From the NCBI GenBank assembly GCA_964584495.1, contig CAZPAH010000067.1:1-16095 (forward strand): 16,095 nt of DNA, in the 5' to 3' direction. Below the pieces are notes generated by a model, which saw nothing but the letters and a program-made list of their open reading frames with translations, was not told the DNA's origin and did no database searches. The first letter of the stretch is position 1. Each line of letters opens with the position of its first letter. Position numbers and translations under genes: made by a program. The DNA is from CAZPAH01 sp964584495. Lineage in GTDB: Bacteria; Krumholzibacteriota; Krumholzibacteriia; Krumholzibacteriales; Krumholzibacteriaceae. This document shows, piece by piece, positions 1 through 6,597 of this stretch.

Positions 1-709
1 GGAGGTAATCGTTGAAGTGCATCATTAGGCCGAACTCGAAGCTGACCCCGTCCAGATCGGCCGACACGTTGTCGGCGAAGGTATAGCTAGAGTCCGCCAT
101 GCCGGTGAACGAGATCTCCTCTGTGAATTCTATCCCCTCGTCCCAGACCACCAGGTTGGCGCCGACCGCTATCATCGGGGAGATATCCACCCCGAATCCG
201 AACCTGTACTGGTACATTGAGCCTGACTGAACGAAAAGGTTTCTTATCGTGCCGTCCAGATCGGCTCTGTAGACGTTACGGACGTATTCCAGATCGGAAC
301 CGCCGGCCCTGAAGACGCCAGCGCCGAAGACGAGACCGCCCCTGTACGTCGGGTAAGGGTGAATGTACGCCATGTGACCGAGAGAGGTGTAGGAGTTCGA
401 CGTCTGGGATACCGATCCGGTGTAATCATGCTCCACGTCGAGCTGTGAGTGACCGATCCCGAAGGAAAGCTCCTTTTTTCTTATCTGCGTCAGTCCGGCC
501 GGGTTGAAGACGAGGGCGAATGCGTCGTCGCTGACAGCGGTGTACGCATTGCCGATCGAAATCGGTCTCGCGCCGGTACCGAGCGCGTCAAGCGTGGACA
601 ACCGCTCCAGGGTCAGAACGCCGATGAGTTGCGCCCGGCCGGGGGAAGGCATAAATAGACCGAGTAGAATTATCGCGATTACAGGGGCCAGGATCATCCT
701 GTTTCTCAT
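1..709 (-). CDS. PorV/FadL-like outer-membrane beta-barrel protein, C-terminus cut by window edge
   Basis: The N-terminal 236 residues are present; the rest lies beyond base 1. Residues 1-26 form a Sec signal peptide (basic start, hydrophobic core, PSPGRA then Q). Residues about 46-73 carry the hallmark of the PorV/PorQ/UPF0164 branch of the FadL (OMPP1/TodX) superfamily: a GARPISIGNAYTAVSDDAFA stretch followed by FNPAGL. Beyond it are alternating aromatic/glycine beta-strand-like segments typical of an outer-membrane barrel. Family members act as hydrophobic-solute channels or, as PorV, as partners of type IX secretion; which applies here cannot be told. The ATG overlaps the upstream lipoprotein stop as TGATG, so translation is probably coupled. 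A second ATG lies four codons in, but the first gives the better signal peptide. Family call is firm, exact role unknown. Confidence 0.8.
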   Translation of the reverse strand, partial: MRNRMILAPVIAIILLGLFMPSPGRAQLIGVLTLERLSTLDALGTGARPISIGNAYTAVSDDAFALVFNPAGLTQIRKKELSFGIGHSQLDVEHDYTGSVSQTSNSYTSLGHMAYIHPYPTYRGGLVFGAGVFRAGGSDLEYVRNVYRADLDGTIRNLFVQSGSMYQYRFGFGVDISPMIAVGANLVVWDEGIEFTEEISFTGMADSSYTFADNVSADLDGVSFEFGLMMHFNDYL

Positions 710-1320
710 CAAGGGTCCCTCTTCTTTCCTTTAGAATCTTTCTTGTCCTCGCTCTCCGTGCTTTTTTTCTTTTTTTCAACCTCGTCCCTCGCCGGCTCCT
801 TCTCTTTTGTCTTCCGGGTTACTCTACTATGCTGCTTTTTCTCTTTGACCGCGGGATCCTTTTCCTTGGTTTCTTCCCTCGTTACGGCCTCTCTGTTCCC
901 CGGATCGTCCGCCTCGCGGGCCGGATTCACGATAACCGGGGCAGCGGTTCCCGTATTTTGCCCCGACGCCGCCGGCGGCGCGCCCGCGGATGTGCCCGGC
1001 TCCCGGGGGCTCACTATGAACTCTCTGTCGTGGTAAAGTCCGCGGACCGGAACCTGTTCCGTGTCATCGTCCGTCATCCGGCGGTCGTACCACCAGGGAA
1101 CGACGCAGTAGTCATACCATGGATCGGAATAGAGGGGACCGTGCGGAGGCACGCTGAAATATTGATTGTGGCAGTCGATACAGCGCGTGAAATCTCCACT
1201 TTCCTCGAACCCGCTTTCGGCTGTGGGGGGGTGGTTGAGCAGGGTATAGCACCCGGAGAGGATCATGGAAATGAAAACAATAACTATGAGCCGGAAGCGC
1301 TCCTTTATAAAATTCTTCAT
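709..1320 (-). CDS. Lipoprotein with one c-type heme motif and a Lys/Glu-rich tail
   Basis: 203 residues. Signal peptide with lipobox LSGC, lipidated Cys24. One CxxCH c-type heme motif, CIDCH, lies at residues 47-51, followed by an aromatic-rich segment (YSDPWYDYC then VPWWYDRR, about residues 64-80). From about residue 105 on the protein is low complexity: Ala/Pro/Gly first, then strongly charged Lys/Glu/Asp to the C-terminus. One heme motif plus a lipid anchor suggests a small membrane-tethered cytochrome, but no further cytochrome fold is recognisable and heme attachment is inference. The start has a G-rich ribosome binding site (GGGGGTGA) and a strong promoter just upstream, which supports this strand over the long open frames opposite. 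It overlaps the next gene, a PorV-like barrel, by one base, suggesting a shared envelope role. Not a family I can name. Confidence 0.8.
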   Translation of the reverse strand: MKNFIKERFRLIVIVFISMILSGCYTLLNHPPTAESGFEESGDFTRCIDCHNQYFSVPPHGPLYSDPWYDYCVVPWWYDRRMTDDDTEQVPVRGLYHDREFIVSPREPGTSAGAPPAASGQNTGTAAPVIVNPAREADDPGNREAVTREETKEKDPAVKEKKQHSRVTRKTKEKEPARDEVEKKKKSTESEDKKDSKGKKRDP

Positions 1321-1339
1321 ACGTCTTCACCCCCGGTGA

Positions 1340-1368
1340 AGTATATTCTACGAAGGGCCACTTGTCAA
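1340..1368 (-). promoter_or_regulatory. Sigma70 promoter for the CxxCH lipoprotein / PorV-like operon
   Basis: On the minus strand TTGACA (1368-1363) is followed after exactly 17 bases by TATACT (1345-1340), a consensus -35 and a 5/6 -10 match. The expected start of transcription is near 1333, only about 13 bases before the ATG at 1320, so the leader would be very short, with the G-rich ribosome binding site almost at the 5' end. Confidence 0.75.
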
Positions 1369-1451
1369 TGAGGGCGATCGATATCTATTCATTTAATGTT
1401 ACTGGGATAACCTGACGATAGAGAAGAATACCGTGCGTTTCCAGCAAGTAT

Positions 1452-1480
1452 TTGCCCCGGGGGACGCGTTTCGGTATAAT
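1452..1480 (+). promoter_or_regulatory. Sigma70 promoter for the TPR / LolB-like pair
   Basis: TTGCCC (1452-1457), 17-base spacer, perfect TATAAT (1475-1480), 24 bases before the ATG at 1504. AAGGAAAGGA at 1489-1498 is the ribosome binding site. It is divergent from the promoter at 1340-1368. I see no clear operator palindrome between the two; the stretch 1369-1451 holds nothing else I can name. Confidence 0.65.
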
Positions 1481-1503
1481 TATAGACAAAGGAAAGGACA
1501 CAG

Positions 1504-3246
1504 ATGAATCTTGCAGCCTCGATAATCAAGAAACGGCCCGTGCTGATTGTCCTGTTTTTTCTCATCATTCCGCCCGGCGACGCGGCATGCCAGCACCCCG
1601 ATTCACTGGCAGTAGAATATTACCTGAAAGGCTCCTTCATGGAGACGAGGCAGGATTATATGCACGCCTACACGTATTACCTGTATGCCAACAGGTACGA
1701 ACCGGAGAACGGCAGGATCCTGCTTGCGCTGGCAAGGATAACATTCGACATGGGAAAGTTCGAAGAAACCCTCAGGTACACAGGAAAGCTGATGGAGCTG
1801 GGCAGCTACGACACGAACGCCAGGCTTCTTATGGCGGAGGTCGAGCTGCGCGGGGGAAACAGCGAGAAGGCGATCGAGCTCCTGAACGATCTGAAGACGA
1901 GAGAGGACGCCCCCAGGTTCGAGGTATATAAATTCCTGGCGAAGATTTATCTCGATATGGATGACACGGATAACGCGCTTGAAGCTTTCGAAGGAGCGAA
2001 GGAGCTGGACCGGCACGATCTCTACATCAACTACAGGCTGGGATTTCTGTACGCCGACAGGAACGAGATAGATAAGGCGATAGAATCTTTCAGGGACGCT
2101 GTGGATTCCAATCCCGAGTTCTCGAGCGCCCATCTCGCCCTTGCGTCGATTCTGTACAATGCCGGGCGCAGGGAAGAGGCGAAGGAGGCTTTTCTTAACG
2201 CGATCGCTCTCGATCCGGAGAACAAAACGGCGGTCAAGGATCTGGCGGATATATATTATGAGGATCAGGAGTTCGATGAGGGTATCGCCTTGCTCGAACC
2301 GCTTTATCTCGAAAGGAAGCTCGACGAGCAGTCCAAGATAACCCTTGGACGGTTCTACTACAGGGCGGGCAGGCTCGATGATGCGGTCTCGCTGTTCACC
2401 GGTCTGATGGAGTCCACCGGGGAGAAGCCTTCCCTGTTGAGGGTCGTGTCCGAGATAGAGATGGAACGGGGAAGATTCAGGACCGCCACTTCCTACCTGA
2501 AAAAGCTCGTCGAGGCGGAGCCCGGCAATTTCTCGAACTATATCGGTCTTCTTCTCGTCTACAACGATTTGGCCGGTCCGGCGTCGAGCGAAGAAGAGAC
2601 CGCCAGGCTGTCCGAAGCGGAGGGAAGATTTTATTTGAAGGAAGCGGTCAAGAGGGTGGACCGGAATTCGCCGAGAGACAACTATATCACGGGGATTGTC
2701 TACAGGAGAATAGGCGATAATGAGAGGGCCCGAGATTTTCTTCTCAGGGCGGAGGAGCTGAATCCCGGCGATGAGAACACGCTCCTCGAGCTGGCGAGGG
2801 CCTTCGAACAGTTGGGTGAGTACGACGAGGCGCTGAAAAGGGTCGAGATCCTGTACGGCTTGAATCCGGAAGACCCCTCGATAGCAAACTTTTACGGCTA
2901 CCTCTTCGCCGAAAAGGGTGAGAACCTCGACTTCGCGGAGGACGTTTTGAAAAAGGCGCTGGTGACGGAGCCCGGCAACGGTTACTTTCTGGACAGTCTC
3001 GGGTGGATAATGTTCATGAAGGGGGAATACGAGGCGGCCCTCGGATTTTTAAGCGAGGCGACGGGGCTGGTCGCCGACGACGCGGTGATGTGGGAACACC
3101 TCGGCGATACCTATATCAAGCTCAAACTGCATCTTGAGGCGGAAGGAGCTTATCTGAAATCGATATCGATAGATCCGGGCAGGGCGGAAGTGCACGACAA
3201 GCTCAAGAATCTAAAAGAGGAAAGTGCCCGGGCGGAGAAAAATTAG
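1504..3246 (+). CDS. Exported TPR protein of the type found beside lolB
   Basis: 580 residues. A hydrophobic export signal spans about residues 10-28 (IIKKRPVLIVLFFLIIPPGD) with a following AAC that is a poor lipobox, so it is either secreted to the periplasm or atypically lipidated. Nearly all of the rest, about residues 35-570, is tandem tetratricopeptide repeats with the usual W/L-G-A-F-P pattern. The C-terminal third has a conserved-looking signature, an FYGYLFAEKGENLDFAED stretch, then LDSLGWIMF and HLGDTY. From memory this resembles the large TPR protein encoded directly upstream of lolB in Pseudomonas. That matches the LolB-like lipoprotein that starts immediately after this stop. Likely a protein-protein scaffold in envelope or lipoprotein biogenesis; the exact function is unknown. 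ATG 1504 is favoured by a strong purine-rich ribosome binding site and the promoter upstream. Confidence 0.85.
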   Translation: MNLAASIIKKRPVLIVLFFLIIPPGDAACQHPDSLAVEYYLKGSFMETRQDYMHAYTYYLYANRYEPENGRILLALARITFDMGKFEETLRYTGKLMELGSYDTNARLLMAEVELRGGNSEKAIELLNDLKTREDAPRFEVYKFLAKIYLDMDDTDNALEAFEGAKELDRHDLYINYRLGFLYADRNEIDKAIESFRDAVDSNPEFSSAHLALASILYNAGRREEAKEAFLNAIALDPENKTAVKDLADIYYEDQEFDEGIALLEPLYLERKLDEQSKITLGRFYYRAGRLDDAVSLFTGLMESTGEKPSLLRVVSEIEMERGRFRTATSYLKKLVEAEPGNFSNYIGLLLVYNDLAGPASSEEETARLSEAEGRFYLKEAVKRVDRNSPRDNYITGIVYRRIGDNERARDFLLRAEELNPGDENTLLELARAFEQLGEYDEALKRVEILYGLNPEDPSIANFYGYLFAEKGENLDFAEDVLKKALVTEPGNGYFLDSLGWIMFMKGEYEAALGFLSEATGLVADDAVMWEHLGDTYIKLKLHLEAEGAYLKSISIDPGRAEVHDKLKNLKEESARAEKN

Positions 3247-3969
3247 TTGAATAGATCCTTCCTCCTCATAATCGCGGTTCTCCTCATTCAGTCATGCGCC
3301 GCCGGGCCTTCAATGGTCGTCAAGGTGCCGTATGATGAGAGCCGCCCGCTGAACTTTCCACCCATGCCCCGGGAGACGGATCTCGTCATAACGGGAAAGG
3401 TGAGGCTAGACCTGCCCCGCTACCGGGTGAGGGGGGTATGCCGCATCGTGAGATCGAGTGAGGGATCGGTGAGGATCGATTTCACCCACTCGAGCCTGTT
3501 CGGTTCGTACAGGGAAGACGCCACCATCCTGATAGAAGACGGCAGGGTACTGCTGTTCGATAACGAGAGGCTGATAAGCTGGGATAATGATTCGGCGTTG
3601 GCGATGCTCGAGGATCATTTCGGGTTCCCGATATATCCCGACGATCTCCTCTGCGTGCTCCTTATGGAAGATTCCTGCTTCGACGAAGGCCGGGCAGTGT
3701 CGAGGATCGGTGAAGAGGGAAAGGATTTGACACTTTTCGGTGAGTGGCATGGCCGAAGGCTCGAGATCGGCGCCAGGGAGGACGGGCGCCCCGCGTCGAT
3801 CCGTTTCTGCACGGGCGATGGAAAGACATGTTACCTGTCAAGATACAAGTACAAGGAGTACGGGAACGATTTTTTCTATCCCGAACGGATAGTCGTGGAA
3901 AGGGAACATTCATCCGAGAGTTTATCGCTTATGGTGACGTCGGTCGGCAGCGGCGGGACTTCCCGGTGA
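3247..3969 (+). CDS. LolB-like outer-membrane lipoprotein (DUF4292-like)
   Basis: 240 residues. Signal peptide with lipobox LIQSC, lipidated Cys17. The body resembles the LolB/DUF4292 half-barrel: ITGKVRLD strand (about residue 48), a SSLFG motif (about 82-86), then beta-hairpins ILIEDGRVLLFDNERLISW, and a DHFGFPIYPDDLLCVLL segment. LolB accepts lipoproteins from the LolA chaperone and inserts them into the outer membrane. Similarity here is at pattern level, so the call is fold-level and the activity is inferred. The start is TTG, directly abutting the TAG stop of the TPR gene in the same frame, with GGAG at 3234-3237 nine bases upstream. Readthrough of that single TAG would fuse the two proteins. 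It is surely co-transcribed with the TPR gene. Confidence 0.7.
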   Translation: MNRSFLLIIAVLLIQSCAAGPSMVVKVPYDESRPLNFPPMPRETDLVITGKVRLDLPRYRVRGVCRIVRSSEGSVRIDFTHSSLFGSYREDATILIEDGRVLLFDNERLISWDNDSALAMLEDHFGFPIYPDDLLCVLLMEDSCFDEGRAVSRIGEEGKDLTLFGEWHGRRLEIGAREDGRPASIRFCTGDGKTCYLSRYKYKEYGNDFFYPERIVVEREHSSESLSLMVTSVGSGGTSR

Positions 3970-4010
3970 GGGCGGAATAAATAATCGAGGGAATCGGGGC
4001 GAAAAAATGG

Positions 4011-4038
4011 GGAACTTTGTGTAACCGCGGGGGTAATT
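4011..4038 (+). promoter_or_regulatory. Candidate ECF-type autoregulatory promoter for the sigma/anti-sigma operon
   Basis: GGAACTTT at 4011-4018 matches the AAC-containing -35 element typical of ECF sigma factors and is placed about 17 bases before GGTAATT (4032-4038), a possible though not classical -10. The implied transcription start near 4044 falls just after the first possible TTG (4043) but before the strong ribosome binding site at 4058-4064. No similar GGAAC element was noticed before the other genes here. Confidence 0.45.
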
Positions 4039-4072
4039 ACAGTTGGACGAAGGAAAAAAAGGAGATGACGGA

Positions 4073-4714
4073 TTGAACCTGCCGGAGCACCTCCGGGGCG
4101 GCCGAACGAAGCCCGGAGATATGACCGACGAAGACCTGATACTTCTGGTCCAGGAAGGTCAAAACAAAGCCTTCGACGTGCTCGTGGGCCGTTACAAGAA
4201 TAGGCTGTATGCCTACCTCTTCCGGCTTCTCGGCAACCAGAGCGAAGCGGAGGAGTTCGCCCAGGAAACTTTCGTAAGGGCGTATATACATGCCGACAAA
4301 TACAGAACGGTTGCGAAATTTTCGACCTGGCTCTATACGATAGCGACGAACCTGGTGAGGAACAGGATAAGGAACGCGAAAAGGAGACCGAAGATCGTAA
4401 GCCTGTGGTCCGAAGAGCAGGGAAGCGAAACGGGCAGATGGGTGGATGTCAAGGATGAATCTCCCGGTCCCGAAGAAGCGATGGACAGAAAGAAGCTGAA
4501 GGAATTGATACAGGAAGCCATTGAGAAGATACCGCCGAAGTACAGGCCTTCATTCGTGCTGAGAGAGATAAACGGCCTCAGCTACGAGGAGATCGCGGCG
4601 GCGACCGGCCTGAAGCTGGGTACCGTGAGATCCAGGATTAATCGCGGAAGAACCCATTTCAAGAAGGCGGTTGCGCCCCTTCTGGGTAACGACAATAGGT
4701 TCAAGGGGAATTGA
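4073..4714 (+). CDS. ECF (RpoE-type) RNA polymerase sigma factor
   Basis: 213 residues from this start. Region 2 is clear at about residues 33-100: FDVLVGRYKNRLYAYLFRLL, the EAEEFAQETFVRAY core-binding helix, then FSTWLYTIATNLVRNRIRN for -10 recognition. Region 4 (about 150-203) has IPPKYRPSFVLREINGLSYEE, a helix-turn-helix GLKLGTVRSRINRGR, for -35 recognition. It directs RNA polymerase to a small regulon, and the adjacent membrane anti-sigma factor implies release by an envelope signal. Start choice: TTG 4073 has AAAAAGGAG eight bases upstream and fits the predicted transcription start near 4044. An in-frame TTG at 4043 (ten residues longer, GGGGG upstream) and ATG 4121 are alternatives. The gene ends at TGA 4712-4714, just before the anti-sigma ATG. 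Confidence 0.9.
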   Translation: MNLPEHLRGGRTKPGDMTDEDLILLVQEGQNKAFDVLVGRYKNRLYAYLFRLLGNQSEAEEFAQETFVRAYIHADKYRTVAKFSTWLYTIATNLVRNRIRNAKRRPKIVSLWSEEQGSETGRWVDVKDESPGPEEAMDRKKLKELIQEAIEKIPPKYRPSFVLREINGLSYEEIAAATGLKLGTVRSRINRGRTHFKKAVAPLLGNDNRFKGN

Positions 4715-4716
4715 AA

Positions 4717-5385
4717 ATGAGATGCAGAAAAGCCAGAGAGTATTATTTCAGGAATCGCGACGGTCTGCTCAACGAAGCGGATAAGATGAAATTCGACGAT
4801 CACATGCAGCGCTGCGCGGAGTGCGCGGGGTTCGTGGGTGAGATGGAGCAATCCCTGCAGCTGCTGGGCGAGCTGCCCGACATGGAGCTCACCGAGAATT
4901 TCGACTGGAATCTCAAGCGAAGGATAGCCCTGGAGAAATCGAGGCTTATGAGAAGCCAGGCCCCGTCTACCTTCGGCGACAGGGCGTGGGGAACGAGATT
5001 CCTAGCCGGCGCGGCGGCGATGCTTGTTATAACGCTGCTCGGTGGCTGGTTCTTCATCGGTGCCGATCTTAAGGGCCCCGTTTCGTCCCGTGGACCGGAG
5101 ATTGCGGATTCGGGAGTGAGAACGGTCCCATCCGAGAGGGACTGGGTGGACGTTAACTACACGTCGACCGGTTACCCGGCGGGCGTGATGATGGTCTCCG
5201 ACGATCCCCTGGGAAGAAATCTCAACCACGAGCAGGTAAAGCAGCTCCCGTTCAGCATGATGTCGGAGACGCGCACGGATTACCTTATCAAGGAAAACGA
5301 GCTCCTGAGACGGCAGCTCGAGCAATACGGAAAAGAGAACCTTTATCTGAAGCAGCTTTTGAGGCGGCGGGAGGCGAACCGCTGA
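4717..5385 (+). CDS. Membrane anti-sigma factor with zinc-finger (ZAS/zf-HC2) domain
   Basis: 222 residues. The N-terminal cytoplasmic ZAS domain has all four ligands: Cys3, His29, Cys33 and Cys36 (HxxxCxxC at 29-36), the classic anti-sigma zinc finger that holds the ECF factor. One membrane helix lies at about residues 95-115. The outside part of about 105 residues ends in a heptad-like coiled coil (LIKENELLRRQLEQYGKENL and on, about 190-222). It lies two bases after the sigma stop, so the two are co-expressed. ATG 4717 is preferred because AAGGGGA (4703-4709) is spaced correctly for it; an in-frame TTG at 4711 overlapping the sigma stop would place it too close. Its partner is certainly the preceding sigma factor; the sensed signal is unknown. 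Confidence 0.88.
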   Translation: MRCRKAREYYFRNRDGLLNEADKMKFDDHMQRCAECAGFVGEMEQSLQLLGELPDMELTENFDWNLKRRIALEKSRLMRSQAPSTFGDRAWGTRFLAGAAAMLVITLLGGWFFIGADLKGPVSSRGPEIADSGVRTVPSERDWVDVNYTSTGYPAGVMMVSDDPLGRNLNHEQVKQLPFSMMSETRTDYLIKENELLRRQLEQYGKENLYLKQLLRRREANR

Positions 5386-5413
5386 GACCCTGCCATATCC
5401 CCCTGCGGACGTG

Positions 5414-5447
5414 AAGGGACGGACCTAGAGTCCGTCTCTTTTTTCTT
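5414..5447 (+). terminator. Rho-independent terminator after the sigma/anti-sigma operon
   Basis: AGGGACGGAC (5415-5424), loop CTAGA, GTCCGTCTCT (5430-5439): a 10-bp stem with one G-U pair, followed by a T run to 5444 and TT at 5446-5447. It lies 29 bases after the anti-sigma stop and closes that operon. This is the only convincing intrinsic terminator I found in the window. Confidence 0.88.
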
Positions 5448-5474
5448 GCAAGCAATCCCTATTAAGTCTATGTT
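5446..5474 (+). promoter_or_regulatory. Candidate sigma70 promoter for the DUF4837 lipoprotein
   Basis: TTGCAA (5446-5451), 17-base spacer, TATGTT (5469-5474), each matching consensus at four of six positions. It begins at the very end of the terminator and lies 18 bases before the start codon, so the downstream gene appears independently transcribed. Confidence 0.4.
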
Positions 5475-5492
5475 TCGTGAAGGGAGGTGTCC

Positions 5493-6503
5493 ATGAGACG
5501 TTTATTAATCTTCTTGCTTCCGTTAATAATAGCAGCGGTTTCCTGCGGTAGGCGGGGGAACTATCCTCCGGCCGGTTCCTACAGCGATATTGTACTGGTC
5601 ACCGAGTCGGGAAAGCGCAGCGACGTAAACGATGTGATAATACGCCAGCTTCAGCATCAGCTGGATTACTATTCAAAGAATGAGGTCCAGTTCAAGCTGA
5701 AGATGGTCCCGGCGATAGATTTCATGAAGGAGCCGCCTACCAAGAACCTAGTCATCTACGGAGTCGTAAGGCAAGGTGAGATAGGAAGGATTATAGAGGG
5801 ATTCATAGGCACCAACAGCATCCGGAAGGTGCTGGAGGGGGAAGATCATATCTTCAAGAAAACCGATTTTCCTTCGAAGGGACAGTTGACGGTCATAGTC
5901 ACCGCTTCTTCCGATGACGAGTTGATGAAGGTAGCGAGGGAGAACGGGCAGATAATCAGGGATATCATAGAGGAGGCCAACAGGGAGAGGCTGCGGGCGT
6001 ACCTTCTCGACAAGGAGAAGGTCGATATCACCGCGATGCTAAAGGCAAGGTACGGCTTTTCGATCAGGGTACCTTTTCTCTATGAACTTAACCAGGACAG
6101 GGGCGACGTCCCCGGAATCGAATTCGTGCGGGTGGAACCCCACAGGGGTATAACGATATCGTGGAGAAGCTGGAACAAGGATACCCTGTCGCCGGCGGAT
6201 TCCACCGAGCTCTTCGACATCAGGGCCAACATCGCCTGGAAAATGTACGACAAGGACGTGATGCGAAAGGATCTCGTATACTACAGCGAGGCGGAGCTCG
6301 GACCCTACAAGGCGGTTAAAATGGAAGGGTACTGGGAAAACAGCGAGGATCTTTTCGGAGGGCCCTTCCTCTGCTATTTTGTTCTTGATAAGGCCAAGTC
6401 GAAGGTCTGGATGATAGACTGCGTCGTCTATGCGCCCGGCTTCGACAAGCACACGCTCCTTAGAGAACTGCGGGCCGTGGCGGAAACGTTCAGAATAGAC
6501 TAG
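5493..6503 (+). CDS. DUF4837 family lipoprotein
   Basis: 336 residues. Signal peptide MRRLLIFLLPLIIAAVSC with lipobox AVSC, lipidated Cys18. The mature part fits DUF4837, a family of unknown function best known from Bacteroidetes: SDIVLVTE near the N-terminus, KNLVIYGVV at about residue 88, a LTVIVTASSDDELM strand, and a second half with WRSWN and an MEGYWENSEDLFGGPFLCYF segment. No catalytic motif is evident. ATG 5493 is chosen because AGGGAGGTG lies immediately upstream; the GTG inside that ribosome binding site at 5487 is not a credible start. The gene stands alone between a terminator and a 94-base gap, so its partners are not shown by context. Confidence 0.8.
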   Translation: MRRLLIFLLPLIIAAVSCGRRGNYPPAGSYSDIVLVTESGKRSDVNDVIIRQLQHQLDYYSKNEVQFKLKMVPAIDFMKEPPTKNLVIYGVVRQGEIGRIIEGFIGTNSIRKVLEGEDHIFKKTDFPSKGQLTVIVTASSDDELMKVARENGQIIRDIIEEANRERLRAYLLDKEKVDITAMLKARYGFSIRVPFLYELNQDRGDVPGIEFVRVEPHRGITISWRSWNKDTLSPADSTELFDIRANIAWKMYDKDVMRKDLVYYSEAELGPYKAVKMEGYWENSEDLFGGPFLCYFVLDKAKSKVWMIDCVVYAPGFDKHTLLRELRAVAETFRID

Positions 6504-6531
6504 TACCCGTAGACAATATCACGGCAAATAC

Positions 6532-6560
6532 TTGACACCCTCTATCCTGCTCTGATAGCC
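6532..6560 (+). promoter_or_regulatory. Possible promoter before the TPR-efp-accB operon
   Basis: A perfect TTGACA at 6532-6537 sits 61 bases before the ATG at 6598. The -10 is weak: GATAGC (6554-6559) after 16 bases, or ATAGCC after 17. The position in the 94-base gap is right; the -10 is the doubtful part. Confidence 0.4.
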
Positions 6561-6597
6561 TCTCAGCATTGGAAAAGGCTAAAGCGGGAAGGTTGAA

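Noticed and set aside
829..1371. A 180-codon plus-strand open frame opposite the lipoprotein
   Set aside because: The minus strand has a lipobox, CxxCH motif, ribosome binding site and near-consensus promoter; the plus frame has none of these.
1452..1931. A 159-codon plus-strand open frame overlapping the TPR gene start
   Set aside because: It is a shadow frame of the TPR gene with composition unlike a protein.
5487..5489. GTG as the start of the DUF4837 lipoprotein
   Set aside because: It lies within the AGGGAGGTG ribosome binding site; ATG 5493 is correctly placed.
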